Positions 8,239 to 16,391 of a stretch of 64,000 nucleotides of DNA are shown here, piece after piece. The number at the start of each line of letters is the position of its first letter. Within the stretch, counting starts at the first letter, position 1. Position numbers and translations under genes: made by a program. The notes below the pieces were generated by a model. The model ran no database searches. It worked only from the letters and a program-made list of their open reading frames with translations, and was not told the origin of the DNA. The DNA comes from Chromohalobacter canadensis (lineage in GTDB: Bacteria; Pseudomonadota; Gammaproteobacteria; Pseudomonadales; Halomonadaceae): the NCBI RefSeq assembly GCF_029544075.1, contig NZ_JAJQJH010000005.1, positions 1-64,000 on the forward strand, written 5' to 3'.

Positions 8239-9331
8239 GCTTCGGCCCCGGCATCATAGGGATATGACTTTCGTCTTGCACCAGCCCCTCCGTGCCCACT
8301 TCTTCGAGCTTGTTCAAACGTGGCTGCCAATTCGTGGTGATACCCAAGAAATGCAAAAAATACGAGGATGGACTGACGCAAGTATCTGGCTTGTTGCGCC
8401 TCATCCGGCCGCCCAGAAAAATGGAAGATCGCTTCCATGTGGCGTGCTGCGAGATGACATCCACCTTGTCTTCCTTGCAAACGAACTTTCTCGCCGTCGT
8501 CTTGAGCTCCGGAAAGCGGTACACAAAATCCTTGTGGGTATAATTCTCACTTGCCGGCTTCACGAACGGCACATTATAGCTATTGAAATAGACCACCCCT
8601 TTGCCAGCCAGTTCAGACGCAAGCTTCTCTTTATTGGATATCAAGAGCTCGTCGATATCGAAATTATAAAGAATCCCACGTCTTGCATAGCGAGTCAGGC
8701 AGTGATTCAACGCTCCAGCCTGAGCGAATTTATTATGGGTCTTCCCCGGCGGTCCGTACGGGAAATCCCAATCCACGACGTGCGCTCGCCCTTTCAAGGC
8801 CTCTTTCAACTCGCCTCGATTGCGACTGCCGTTGTCATAGACGAACACATCATCGATATCAAAATTCTCTCTGTAATGATCCACCCACTCAGAGACCCAT
8901 GACACCTTGTTGTCCTTGGATATCGCGGCTAAGACCTTCCTGCCTTGCGCTCCACGCTCCCCAACATCCACCGTCACCGAGAACTCGTTAAATTGCAATT
9001 CGACAGCCATGGCGCCATGCCAAGAATGACGCACAGGCAGCCTTGCCTTCAAAACCGACTGCTTGAGTTCCGAGTGGTCACGCCATTTATACGGGACCTT
9101 TTTACCATCGACAACCAGCCTCATCCCATCAAGGCGAGACGCAAGGTTAAGGAGTGGTGGCCCAAGGCCGACCAAGACATCTTCTTTGGCTGGATCCGTG
9201 AAGAGGTCATAAAAAACGGTTTTCTTATCAAAAAACCGTAATTCCTCTTCGGAAACACGATCTTTACCGTTTGGGGCTCTTTCTATATCAACCCTATTAG
9301 GTATAACAACCGGCTGAATCATCACGCTCAT
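8192..9331 (-). CDS. GT92/Glyco_tranf_2_4-like glycosyltransferase, copy A
   Basis: 379 residues from the ATG at 9331. The central part has VFVYDNGSRN (about 156-165), DWDFPYGPPGKTHNKFAQAGALNHC and the metal-binding YNFDIDELL (about 235-243), the core pattern of GT92/Glyco_tranf_2_4 enzymes. The N-terminal 115 residues share FFDKKTVFYDLFTD and a beta-rich stretch with the neighbour at 9467-10570, so the two are tandem paralogues. This copy uses noticeably more A/T-ending codons than its paralogue. The ribosome site is weak. It is the first gene of a two-gene unit with the GT4 at 7129. Confidence 0.75.
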   Translation of the reverse strand: MSVMIQPVVIPNRVDIERAPNGKDRVSEEELRFFDKKTVFYDLFTDPAKEDVLVGLGPPLLNLASRLDGMRLVVDGKKVPYKWRDHSELKQSVLKARLPVRHSWHGAMAVELQFNEFSVTVDVGERGAQGRKVLAAISKDNKVSWVSEWVDHYRENFDIDDVFVYDNGSRNRGELKEALKGRAHVVDWDFPYGPPGKTHNKFAQAGALNHCLTRYARRGILYNFDIDELLISNKEKLASELAGKGVVYFNSYNVPFVKPASENYTHKDFVYRFPELKTTARKFVCKEDKVDVISQHATWKRSSIFLGGRMRRNKPDTCVSPSSYFLHFLGITTNWQPRLNKLEEVGTEGLVQDESHIPMMPGPKHEGTEAMAKGLAGER

Positions 9332-9466
9332 CAAGAAATCCCAGCATTCCTATAAAATCAAACAATTCTAATGCATGACATAATATATTGCGCCTTCAAT
9401 CCGAGCAATGCCACGGATACATCCTCGACGCCGGGTCTGCTTTCGGGTACACAAGAGAGTAACGCT

Positions 9467-10570
9467 TCATGCTGTTGTCTTGTTTCTGCTTCCCACGCGC
9501 GCCGTCTGCGGCGTCATGACATGCGCGTCATCATACACGAGGCCTTCCACCGACTCTTCCTTGAACCGCTGAATCCCGGGCTCCTGCTTGTTGCTGATGC
9601 CCATGAAGTGCAGGAAGTACCCACCCTCCAACAGTAGTTTCTCCGGCTTGTTGCGACGCAGCTTGTTCACGAGCGGGACCCGCCACCACGACCAGGTGTT
9701 GTGGTAGGAAATCACATCGACGGCATCCGCCCGGCACACGAACTTGCGCGCGGTCTCCTTCACCTTCGGCGAGCGGTAAAGGAAGTCCGCGTGCGTGAAT
9801 CGCGCCTTGCCGGGGTCCCGGTACGGCACGAGAAAGCTGTTGAAATAGACGAGGCCTTTCTTCCGCAAACGCACATCGATAGCCGCACGATCCGCGGTCA
9901 GCAACTCGTCGATATCGAAATTGAACAGCACGCCATGTTTGGCGAAACGGTGCAGGCAGTGATTGAGCGCCCCGACCTGGGCGAACATGTTCACCGTCTT
10001 GCCAGATGGGCCGAAGGGAAAGTTCCAGCGAATGACATGGGCCTTGCCCGCCAGGGACTGCTCCAGCTCGACGACGTTGTCGCTGCCGTTGTCGTAAAGG
10101 TAGACATCCTCGACGCCGTAGCGGCTTTTGTAGAAGTCGACCCAATACGTTATCCACCCGATATCGTTGTTCTTCGAGATGGCAGCCAGCACACGCTTAC
10201 GCTCTGGTAGATCGAGGGCCGTCAACTTGAACGTCTGTGTGAAATCCGGAAACGCGAACGCGACATCGTACTCGTCGCCCTCGGGAATGGACGCCTTCAG
10301 GATCGACAGCTTGTACTCGCCATACTCGTGAAGTTGAAACCGGGTGGCGGTGCCATTGACGCGAAGCACGAGCCGCTGCAGGTAGCTTTCCAGGTTCAGC
10401 GCCGGTGGTCCCACGGCCACCAGGCAACCGGCCTGCTTATCGACGAACACGTCGTAAAAGACCGTCTTGGCATCGAAAAAGGGCTTCTCGTCCTCTTCCA
10501 GGCTACTGCGGAGGCTCGAGAGTCTTTCCAAGGCCATGCTCTCAGGGAGGGTTATCGTATTGATCTGCAT
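9467..10570 (-). CDS. GT92/Glyco_tranf_2_4-like glycosyltransferase, copy B
   Basis: 367 residues. It has the same architecture as the gene at 8192: FFDAKTVFYDVFVD near residue 31, VYLYDNGSDN, RWNFPFGPSGKTVNMFAQVGAL and the DxD in FNFDIDELL, then conserved FLVPYRDP and GYFLHFMGISN segments. Conservation of the acidic motif suggests both copies are active. It is GC-rich like most of the window. The two copies are separated by 135 AT-rich bases. The specificity difference between copies cannot be predicted. Confidence 0.75.
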   Translation of the reverse strand: MQINTITLPESMALERLSSLRSSLEEDEKPFFDAKTVFYDVFVDKQAGCLVAVGPPALNLESYLQRLVLRVNGTATRFQLHEYGEYKLSILKASIPEGDEYDVAFAFPDFTQTFKLTALDLPERKRVLAAISKNNDIGWITYWVDFYKSRYGVEDVYLYDNGSDNVVELEQSLAGKAHVIRWNFPFGPSGKTVNMFAQVGALNHCLHRFAKHGVLFNFDIDELLTADRAAIDVRLRKKGLVYFNSFLVPYRDPGKARFTHADFLYRSPKVKETARKFVCRADAVDVISYHNTWSWWRVPLVNKLRRNKPEKLLLEGGYFLHFMGISNKQEPGIQRFKEESVEGLVYDDAHVMTPQTARVGSRNKTTA

Positions 10571-10618
10571 GTTTCGACTCGATATTCAGTAACCGGCAGT
10601 GTTAATCGACTCATATCG

Positions 10619-11476
10619 CTAGGAAACCGTTGTTTCAGGGGTACAGTTGGCAAGGCTCTCCTTCACTAGCTCCAAGGCATGCTTGCCGCGGGCGCCCTGG
10701 GTCACGCGCTGCCACCACTCTCGATGCACGGCCTTGACGAGTACCGGCACGGAAGGCAAGCCGATATGCTGCGCCATGGCCAAGCGATGCAGGCCCCGGT
10801 TGATCTTGAGAAGCCGCCCTTCACGTGTGACAGCCACGCCCAGCATGTCTTTCCCACGTGTGGAGTCGAAGCCTCGCACGGCCATGTCGTCCATAAAACT
10901 CAGGTAGACGCGCAGGAAGGTCAGTATGCGGGCCTCGCTATCCAGCAGGATACCTTGCTGATGCGACGACCAGGGCTTGCCGGCCTTCAAGCGTGCCATG
11001 TACTTGGCGAAGGCTTCCGACTGCGAGAGATCGTCACGATGGGCATCGATATCCGCAATGAAACGCGCTCGAGAACCCTGGCGCAGATCGCCGCGCCGTA
11101 GATCCCACTCACCATCCCAAATGAACGCCGAGGAATTCGGGCGATACTTATGGGGCCAGCCTTGCCAGTGAGTAGCGCGAACCAAGTCATTCGGGTTCAC
11201 GTGCAAGATCAACTGATCGCCAAGCGTTAATTCAACGGCACGGCGCGGTAAACCAATATGCTCGACCCAAGCGGCACCCGGCAGATTATATTGCCACAAG
11301 CGAAGCAAACCACACTCTACGGGCACGCCCAGGGATTGAGCGACCTCCCTCACCGTTTTTGCCAAGCGCGCCCGCTGTACCGGCCAGTACATGCGGGGGT
11401 CTTCCAAGGGGGCGAAGGCGGGGTCGCCTGCGGGCGGGGTGGGCAACCGATGCTCACCAAGTAGCAAAGACTTCAT
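10619..11476 (-). CDS. Unknown EPS-cluster protein with a ParB-like motif
   Basis: 285 residues, soluble, preceded by a very good GGGAGGTGG ribosome site. The family is not recognised with certainty. Residues about 235-262 read GRLLKINRGLHRLAMAQHIG followed by LPSVPVLVKAVH. That is the ParB/sulfiredoxin-type arrangement (a G-x-HR turn then a VPV strand) seen in ParB-like domains. The middle contains WPHKYRPNSSAFIWDGEWDL, possibly a second binding surface. It lies between glycosyltransferase genes, so a role in the sugar pathway (possibly a kinase- or NTPase-like activity, as in free-standing ParB-like enzymes) is inferred only from position. Confidence 0.6.
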   Translation of the reverse strand: MKSLLLGEHRLPTPPAGDPAFAPLEDPRMYWPVQRARLAKTVREVAQSLGVPVECGLLRLWQYNLPGAAWVEHIGLPRRAVELTLGDQLILHVNPNDLVRATHWQGWPHKYRPNSSAFIWDGEWDLRRGDLRQGSRARFIADIDAHRDDLSQSEAFAKYMARLKAGKPWSSHQQGILLDSEARILTFLRVYLSFMDDMAVRGFDSTRGKDMLGVAVTREGRLLKINRGLHRLAMAQHIGLPSVPVLVKAVHREWWQRVTQGARGKHALELVKESLANCTPETTVS

Positions 11477-11678
11477 GCCCCACCTCCCAGCCTAACCGTG
11501 AGAAAAGAAGATGCGCTTCGCTTATGCCGTCGCGGCAAACGGCAGATAAGATACGGTTGCCCATGTTCCATGCGTCGTGCCTCGTTATATGCATCATGCT
11601 GTCTTAATAGTTAGCATGATAGCAATTAACGCATGAGGAGCGTAGTAATAATGTCTTATATAATGTCGAAAAAAACGC

Positions 11679-12830
11679 TTAATCCGCATCGGGTCTATGC
11701 ATGAAGCGTGCGGCCACCGTCTCGGGCTTGAAGTCATCCAGCCACGACTCCTGCACCGGCGGCGTCTCCCCCTCCAACGCGGCTTGCAAGCCGCGCGCCA
11801 GGCTTTCCTCGTCATGGGGAACGACACTGTCCTCGAGCCCGCCCTTGAGAATGCTGCGAATGCCGCCGGGGCAATCCACGCTCAGCACCGGCGTACCGCA
11901 GGCCAGTGCCTCGAACAGCACGATGCCCATACCCTCGAAACGCGAGCTGAGCACGAACAGTCGCGCGTGATGCATCCACGGGTACGGGTTCTGCCGCTGC
12001 CCCGCGAAGACCACCCGCTCGGCGATACCCAGCTCCCCCGCCAGGGCCTCGAGGCGCTCGCGCTCCCGGCCGTCCCCGACCAGCACCAGCGGCAAGGTTA
12101 CGCCCGAGCGCGCATAGGCGCGCAGCAGCAAGGCGTGATCCTTGGCGGGCACCAAGCGTGCCACGTTGACGATATACGGCCCCGCCGGTAGATCCGGCTC
12201 GGACTCCTGCATGGCCTCGCGTATCGCCGGAATCGGGCACGGATTGGGGATGACCCGTAAGCTAGCAGGCTCGAATCGCCAAAAGGGCATCGCCTTTTTG
12301 ACGCTTTCCGCCACGCCCTGGGAGACCGCTACCAATTCCCGCCCCTGATACAGGCAGCGCGCGAACAAGCGCCGGCGCCAGCAAGGCCCCTTGGCATGGA
12401 AGATGTTTTCCAGCACGTAGCAGGCGCGCTCATCGCGAAACGTCCACACGAGTTCGAAGGTGCCGATCCCCCGAAAGACGATGCGATCCACTCGACCATA
12501 GCGACGCTCAAAGCGCTTGAGCCACAGACGGAACACCACGCCGCCCATCAGCCCCGTACCCAGGAACAGTGCCCGCTTAAGAAGGGGGTTCAGCAACCAG
12601 CGCGCCACTAACTCCGCGAGCAACCCGACGACGGTCAGCCGGGTCCAGCGGTTCAGCGCTAGCTGATGCTGTCGCACGCCGGTGTGGGAAGAGGTCAACG
12701 GATCCTCCACTCGCCGCAGCGCCACCAAATGACTCTCGTGCCCCGCCTCGGCAAACGCATCGGCCAGATTGACCGCCACCCGTTCCATGCCCCCCATCTT
12801 CAGGGAGCGCACGACCACTAATGTGCGCAT
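11679..12830 (-). CDS. Family 4 glycosyltransferase (GT-B fold)
   Basis: 383 residues from the ATG at 12830. The start codon shares its A with the TAA of the upstream polymerase/ligase (TAATG) and a GGAGC site lies just before, so translation is coupled. The N-terminal domain begins TLVVVRSLKMGGMERVAVNLADAF. The C-terminal donor domain holds NVARLVPAKDHALLLRAYA, LVGDGRERERLE, RQNPYPWMHHARLFVLSSRFEGMG and ALACGTPVLSVDCPGG, with the GT4 catalytic Glu pair. An extended frame upstream of 12830 runs into the neighbouring gene and is rejected. Cytoplasmic EPS or LPS sugar transfer. Confidence 0.87.
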   Translation of the reverse strand: MRTLVVVRSLKMGGMERVAVNLADAFAEAGHESHLVALRRVEDPLTSSHTGVRQHQLALNRWTRLTVVGLLAELVARWLLNPLLKRALFLGTGLMGGVVFRLWLKRFERRYGRVDRIVFRGIGTFELVWTFRDERACYVLENIFHAKGPCWRRRLFARCLYQGRELVAVSQGVAESVKKAMPFWRFEPASLRVIPNPCPIPAIREAMQESEPDLPAGPYIVNVARLVPAKDHALLLRAYARSGVTLPLVLVGDGRERERLEALAGELGIAERVVFAGQRQNPYPWMHHARLFVLSSRFEGMGIVLFEALACGTPVLSVDCPGGIRSILKGGLEDSVVPHDEESLARGLQAALEGETPPVQESWLDDFKPETVAARFMHRPDAD

Positions 12831-14188
12831 TACGTGCTCCGTCGCGCCGGCCAGGCCAGCACCCGCCGGCCGCTTTCCAACTGCCAGCGCCAAATATGCG
12901 TGACCAGCCCCCCCACGATGAGGTTATGCACGTACACCCCCGTCCAAAACGAGTTATAGGATTCGAACTGATTGACGATCATCCAATACACGAAGAACGC
13001 CGCCCCGAACAGCGCCATGTCGTTCGGCATGACACCCGTGCGCCACGCCAGCCAGGTGCCCCGGCCGATCCAGAACGCCAGCGCCGCGATGACACCGAGC
13101 CCCAGCAAGCCATATGCCACCCAGACTTCCAGGAAAAAGTTGTGCAGATGGCCGAAGTTCGCCTTCACAGACTCCGGTAACCAGGACGTATGGTCGATCA
13201 CCAGGCCACGCCCTTCGCCGCCCCAACCGACCAGAGGGCGCTCGGCGATCCATTCGCCCGCGGCCACCCAGGTATGAATACGAATGCCGATGCTGCTATA
13301 GGGCACCGACTCCAGATCGCCCTGCAGCAACTCCGCCACGACGCCGGACTCCGTTTCCAAGCGCTCGCTCAGCGTGTCCCCGAAGAATACGCCCCCCAGC
13401 ATGATGAGCACCAGCCCCACGGCGAGGCCGCCCAAGAGGGGGCGCACCATGCGCCGGCCAAGGCCTCGCGCATTAGCCCACAACAGCACAAGCAACACGG
13501 CCACAGAGAGGGAAGCGGCCAGAGCCAGCCATACCGCGCGCGTCTGCCCGATGGCAATGGCAACCACGCAAATGCCCAGCGCCAGCGCCCAGCCCACGCA
13601 GCGCCACGGCACCCAGCGCGTGCCGCTTGTCATGATACGGCGGCCAAAGATCGCAAGCCCCAGCAAGGCCACCCCAAACAGCATCGAGCCGTGTTGGTTA
13701 TTGCGTATGCCAAAGCCGGTTCTCATGCCTTCCAAGCCTTTGCGCCATTCATCGAGGCCACCGACCACGAAAGAGGCAACGAGGTAGCCGATAACCGCCA
13801 ATCCCCATACCAGCAGCGTGTTGCGAGAGCTTCCGCCCAGCCACCAGGCAACGCCAATGAAGATGAACAGCTTGGCCAGACGGTCGACCTCCGGGTTACT
13901 CGACACCCACTCGGGATGATGGAGATACCCCAGCCCCCATGACAGCACCTGCACGGCAACCGACAGCAGCAGCAGCCACAAGGGCGCGGTTCCGCGTATG
14001 CCCTTCCCCCATGTCAGGACGGCAATCAACCCCAATAACGCCGTAGCGGTCCCCGCCAGACTGCCAACACCAGGCCACAGCACGCGCAACAGTCCATACA
14101 GCAACAGGGTCGCAACCCCCACGACCACAAGAACACCGGGAGACCGCCGCCCGATACAGCTAGGCTCCCACAGGCGAAAACGCAACAT
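12830..14188 (-). CDS. O-antigen ligase / polysaccharide polymerase family protein (Wzy_C)
   Basis: 452 residues with roughly ten to twelve hydrophobic segments. The large periplasmic loop carries the PF04932 pattern (EWIAERPLVGWGGEGRG then FGHLHNFFLEVWVAYG), including the conserved GWG and a loop His. Such proteins polymerise repeat units (Wzy) or ligate glycan to lipid A core (WaaL); being in an EPS cluster, Wzy is more likely. The start at 14188 is chosen for its GGGGTGGA site; the frame continues upstream but crosses a terminator. It is coupled to the following GT4. Confidence 0.8.
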   Translation of the reverse strand: MLRFRLWEPSCIGRRSPGVLVVVGVATLLLYGLLRVLWPGVGSLAGTATALLGLIAVLTWGKGIRGTAPLWLLLLSVAVQVLSWGLGYLHHPEWVSSNPEVDRLAKLFIFIGVAWWLGGSSRNTLLVWGLAVIGYLVASFVVGGLDEWRKGLEGMRTGFGIRNNQHGSMLFGVALLGLAIFGRRIMTSGTRWVPWRCVGWALALGICVVAIAIGQTRAVWLALAASLSVAVLLVLLWANARGLGRRMVRPLLGGLAVGLVLIMLGGVFFGDTLSERLETESGVVAELLQGDLESVPYSSIGIRIHTWVAAGEWIAERPLVGWGGEGRGLVIDHTSWLPESVKANFGHLHNFFLEVWVAYGLLGLGVIAALAFWIGRGTWLAWRTGVMPNDMALFGAAFFVYWMIVNQFESYNSFWTGVYVHNLIVGGLVTHIWRWQLESGRRVLAWPARRST

Positions 14189-14270
14189 TCCACCCCCCAA
14201 AACAGCCGACCAAGCCCCGTGACGCGCCATGCCATGCCATGACATGACCACATCATGTGGGCCTTCCATG

Positions 14271-14297
14271 AAAAAGCCGCTGACAAAGTCAGCGGCT
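14271..14297 (-). terminator. Terminator downstream of the broken sugar transferase
   Basis: Stem AGCCGCTGAC/GTCAGCGGCT with a 3-base loop; read on the minus strand it is followed by TTTTT. It lies just past the remnant at 14344 and before the polymerase/ligase start, so the latter needs its own promoter in 14190-14270. Confidence 0.8.
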
Positions 14298-14343
14298 CGT
14301 GAATATACCAATGTGCCCGTCAGCCTGCATGCAACACGACGCT

Positions 14344-14610
14344 TCAATACGCATTCTTGTGTATGAAGTCATGCAGGATCGCCAAGCCGATGATGCGCAG
14401 ATCTAGCCACAGCGACCAGTTGTCGATGTACCACAAATCGTGCTCGACCCGCTTTTCCATTTTCTCGATGGAAGCCGTCCCGCCACGAAAGCCATTAACC
14501 TGAGCCCACCCGGTGATCCCCGGCTTAATCTTGTGGAGCTTCATGTACGACTCGACCAGCTCCTTGCTCGTGGTCTTGTGCTTCAGGGCGTGCGGCCTGG
14601 AAAAGTCGCG
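14344..14610 (-). pseudogene. 3' remnant of a WcaJ-type initiating sugar transferase
   Basis: About 85 codons are readable on the minus strand. An in-frame TAA lies near 14621, and homology begins abruptly at SRPHALKHKT, the middle of the normal GPRPHA motif. It then continues intact through KIKPGITGWAQVNGFRGG and EHDLWYIDNWSLWLDL to a normal C-terminus. The whole membrane region and most of the catalytic domain are missing, so it cannot be active. Its terminator at 14271 is retained. It differs clearly from the intact transferase at 140-1495 (GITGWAQVNGFRG versus GISGWAQVEQGYA), so it is a different family member and not a fresh duplicate. Confidence 0.85.
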
Positions 14611-14698
14611 CCATTCCGCTTATGAACATAAAAATGCCCAGACATGTCCCCAAACGCTTCAACGCCTGATGCCAAGGCGCCATAGCTTCTGCCCCTCG

Positions 14699-15535
14699 TC
14701 AGGCGACGCTCTCGCGCAGGGCGTTTTCCCAGCGTTGGTCGCGCTGACCGCAGACGATGAAGAATGGGTTGAGCACGCTGTCTTGCTGGTTGCAGCGCAG
14801 CGGTTCAAGGGTCTCGACATTGAGCACTTGGCCACCGGCGGCGGTGACGACGGCCTGGGCGGCGGCGGTGTCCCATTCAGAGGTGGGGGCGAGGCGCGGA
14901 TAGAGATCGGCATTGCCTTCGGCGACTAGGCACAGCTTCAACGAGCTGCCCATGGAGACGCATTCATGCGCGGGCAGGCGCTGGCAGAAGGCTTCGAAGA
15001 TTTCGGCGCCATGGCGGCGGCTGCCGATGATCTTCCAGGGTTCGGCCTGGGGATCGGGCAATGCGCGGGCGTGAATCGGTTGGTCGTCACCGCCGTTCTC
15101 GCGCTTACAGGCGCCCTGCCCGTGCTGGCCCCACCAGGTCGCGGGGCCGCTTTCGAGCGCGGGCGCGTGGACGATGCCGAACACCGGCACGCCGTCTTCC
15201 ACCAGGGCGACATTGAGCGTGAACTCACCATTGTGGCTGATGAATTCCTTGGTGCCATCCAGTGGGTCGATCAACCAGTAACGCTGCCATGTTTGGCGAG
15301 TCTCGTAGCGGATCTCGGCGGATTCTTCGGAGAGAATCGGCACCTTGGGGGTAATGGCTTCCAGCAGTCCGACCAGGGCGTGGTGCGAGGCCATGTCCGC
15401 CTCGGTGAGCGGGCTGGCGTCGGCCTTTTCTTCGATGGCGAAGTCGCGACGGTAGATCGCCATGATCTCCTGGCCGGCGACGTGAACGCCCTCGATAAGG
15501 CGATTGCGCGTGGAATCGGTAATAAAATCGGTCAT
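14699..15535 (-). CDS. cysQ: 3'(2'),5'-bisphosphate nucleotidase CysQ
   Basis: 278 residues of the inositol-monophosphatase superfamily. It removes a phosphate from 3'-phosphoadenosine 5'-phosphate made during sulfate assimilation. Metal-binding signatures are all present: LSEES (about residue 70), DPLDGTKEF (about 92-100) and WDTAAAQAV near residue 221. The ATG at 15535 (MTDFITDST) fits the family length; the longer frame adds an unlikely 25-residue leader. It is not obviously part of the EPS cluster, although PAP hydrolysis matters where sulfated polymers are made; that link is speculation. Confidence 0.92.
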   Translation of the reverse strand: MTDFITDSTRNRLIEGVHVAGQEIMAIYRRDFAIEEKADASPLTEADMASHHALVGLLEAITPKVPILSEESAEIRYETRQTWQRYWLIDPLDGTKEFISHNGEFTLNVALVEDGVPVFGIVHAPALESGPATWWGQHGQGACKRENGGDDQPIHARALPDPQAEPWKIIGSRRHGAEIFEAFCQRLPAHECVSMGSSLKLCLVAEGNADLYPRLAPTSEWDTAAAQAVVTAAGGQVLNVETLEPLRCNQQDSVLNPFFIVCGQRDQRWENALRESVA

Positions 15536-15606
15536 ATTGATTCGGGTATCCGGAATAGCGGGTTGAGACGGTTGCAGGTCGGCACGGTTGCTGGGCGGAG
15601 AGGATA

Positions 15607-15894
15607 TCAAATCCGTCGGTCAGCGAGTTTATAAACCTCTTCATCTCGCCGCGCCCCGACCGCCACGATCAGCACTTGGATGGCCTCTCCATCCACCTTG
15701 TACACGATGCGCGTATTGCCAGTACGAATTCTCCGGCAACCTGCTAGCGTCCCTCGCAGCGGCTTCCCGAGCTTTTCTGGCTCGCCATCGCGGATTCGCG
15801 CTTCAATGACATCCAGAATACGTGTTGCAGCGGCCGAGCCCAGTCGCGTCAGGTCTTGCTGTACGTCTGGGTGGTAAATGACGCGCCAAGTCAC
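15607..15894 (-). CDS. RelE/ParE-superfamily toxin
   Basis: 95 residues. The fold pattern is typical of RelE/ParE: an N-terminal strand WRVIYHPDVQQDL, a helix, then KPLRGTLAGCRRIRTGNTRIVYKVD and a C-terminal VLIVAVGARRDEEVYKLA. Arg and Tyr residues in the central sheet (GCRRIRTGNTRIVY) are those RelE-type mRNA interferases use; whether it cuts mRNA or inhibits gyrase is not decidable. Its start overlaps the antitoxin stop by 4 bases, the usual antitoxin-first order. Confidence 0.88.
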   Translation of the reverse strand: MTWRVIYHPDVQQDLTRLGSAAATRILDVIEARIRDGEPEKLGKPLRGTLAGCRRIRTGNTRIVYKVDGEAIQVLIVAVGARRDEEVYKLADRRI

Positions 15895-16187
15895 GACTCA
15901 CTCGACCGATCAAAGAGCGCACGCATGTCGTCATGGGCGATGGCCTGATCGGCTTGATAGCTGGCTAGCCGGTCCCGAGCTACTGCTTCGATACGCAGGT
16001 CTTCGAGTTCATCGACGAGATCCTGGTAGGCCTGGACGTTCATCAGCACCGCTGCCGGCTGGTTGTCCTTGAAGATCACCAGCCGTTCAGTCTGTCTGGA
16101 AGAGATTTCCTTGAGCCGGGTGCTGAAGTTGCGTGCCATGGCGGTTGCAGAGACCGCCTCTTCGGGTCGTTCTAGTAACGTCGCCAT
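15891..16187 (-). CDS. Phd/YefM-family antitoxin
   Basis: 98 residues. The N-terminal DNA-binding half has the Phd/YefM pattern (SATAMARNFSTRLKEIS then ERLVIFKDNQPAAVLMNVQAYQDL), followed by an acidic C-terminal helix that should wrap the toxin. A GGAGG site lies 6 bases before the ATG. Antitoxins of this family repress their own operon; an AT-rich dyad lies upstream at 16220-16239. Confidence 0.9.
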   Translation of the reverse strand: MATLLERPEEAVSATAMARNFSTRLKEISSRQTERLVIFKDNQPAAVLMNVQAYQDLVDELEDLRIEAVARDRLASYQADQAIAHDDMRALFDRSSES

Positions 16188-16219
16188 ATCAGGCCTCCAC
16201 TAACCACACAATTCACCGC

Positions 16220-16239
16220 ATTATTGTGTGTATAATAAT
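16220..16239 (-). promoter_or_regulatory. Possible autoregulatory operator of the toxin-antitoxin pair
   Basis: Arms ATTATT and AATAAT flank an alternating GT/TA core, 33 bases upstream of the antitoxin ATG, and overlap a TATA-like stretch that could be the minus-strand -10 region. Position and symmetry fit Phd/YefM autorepression, but no homologous operator is known to me for comparison. Confidence 0.35.
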
Positions 16240-16391
16240 CATATTTAGCCATGGCGGCAAACGCAGTCAGCTCTCCGCTCTCCCCCATACCGTCCTCTCC
16301 TTATGGATCGTTGAAAAACGCCTCACGCATGGATTGACAGCCTTCTTCGGGACTGGATAAATGAGCGCTCCATTCTCAACCAAGAGTCTTC

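Noticed and set aside
14189-14347. N-terminal extension of the polymerase/ligase to 14347
   Set aside because: It crosses the terminator at 14271-14297 and lacks a ribosome site; the ATG at 14188 has GGGGTGGA.
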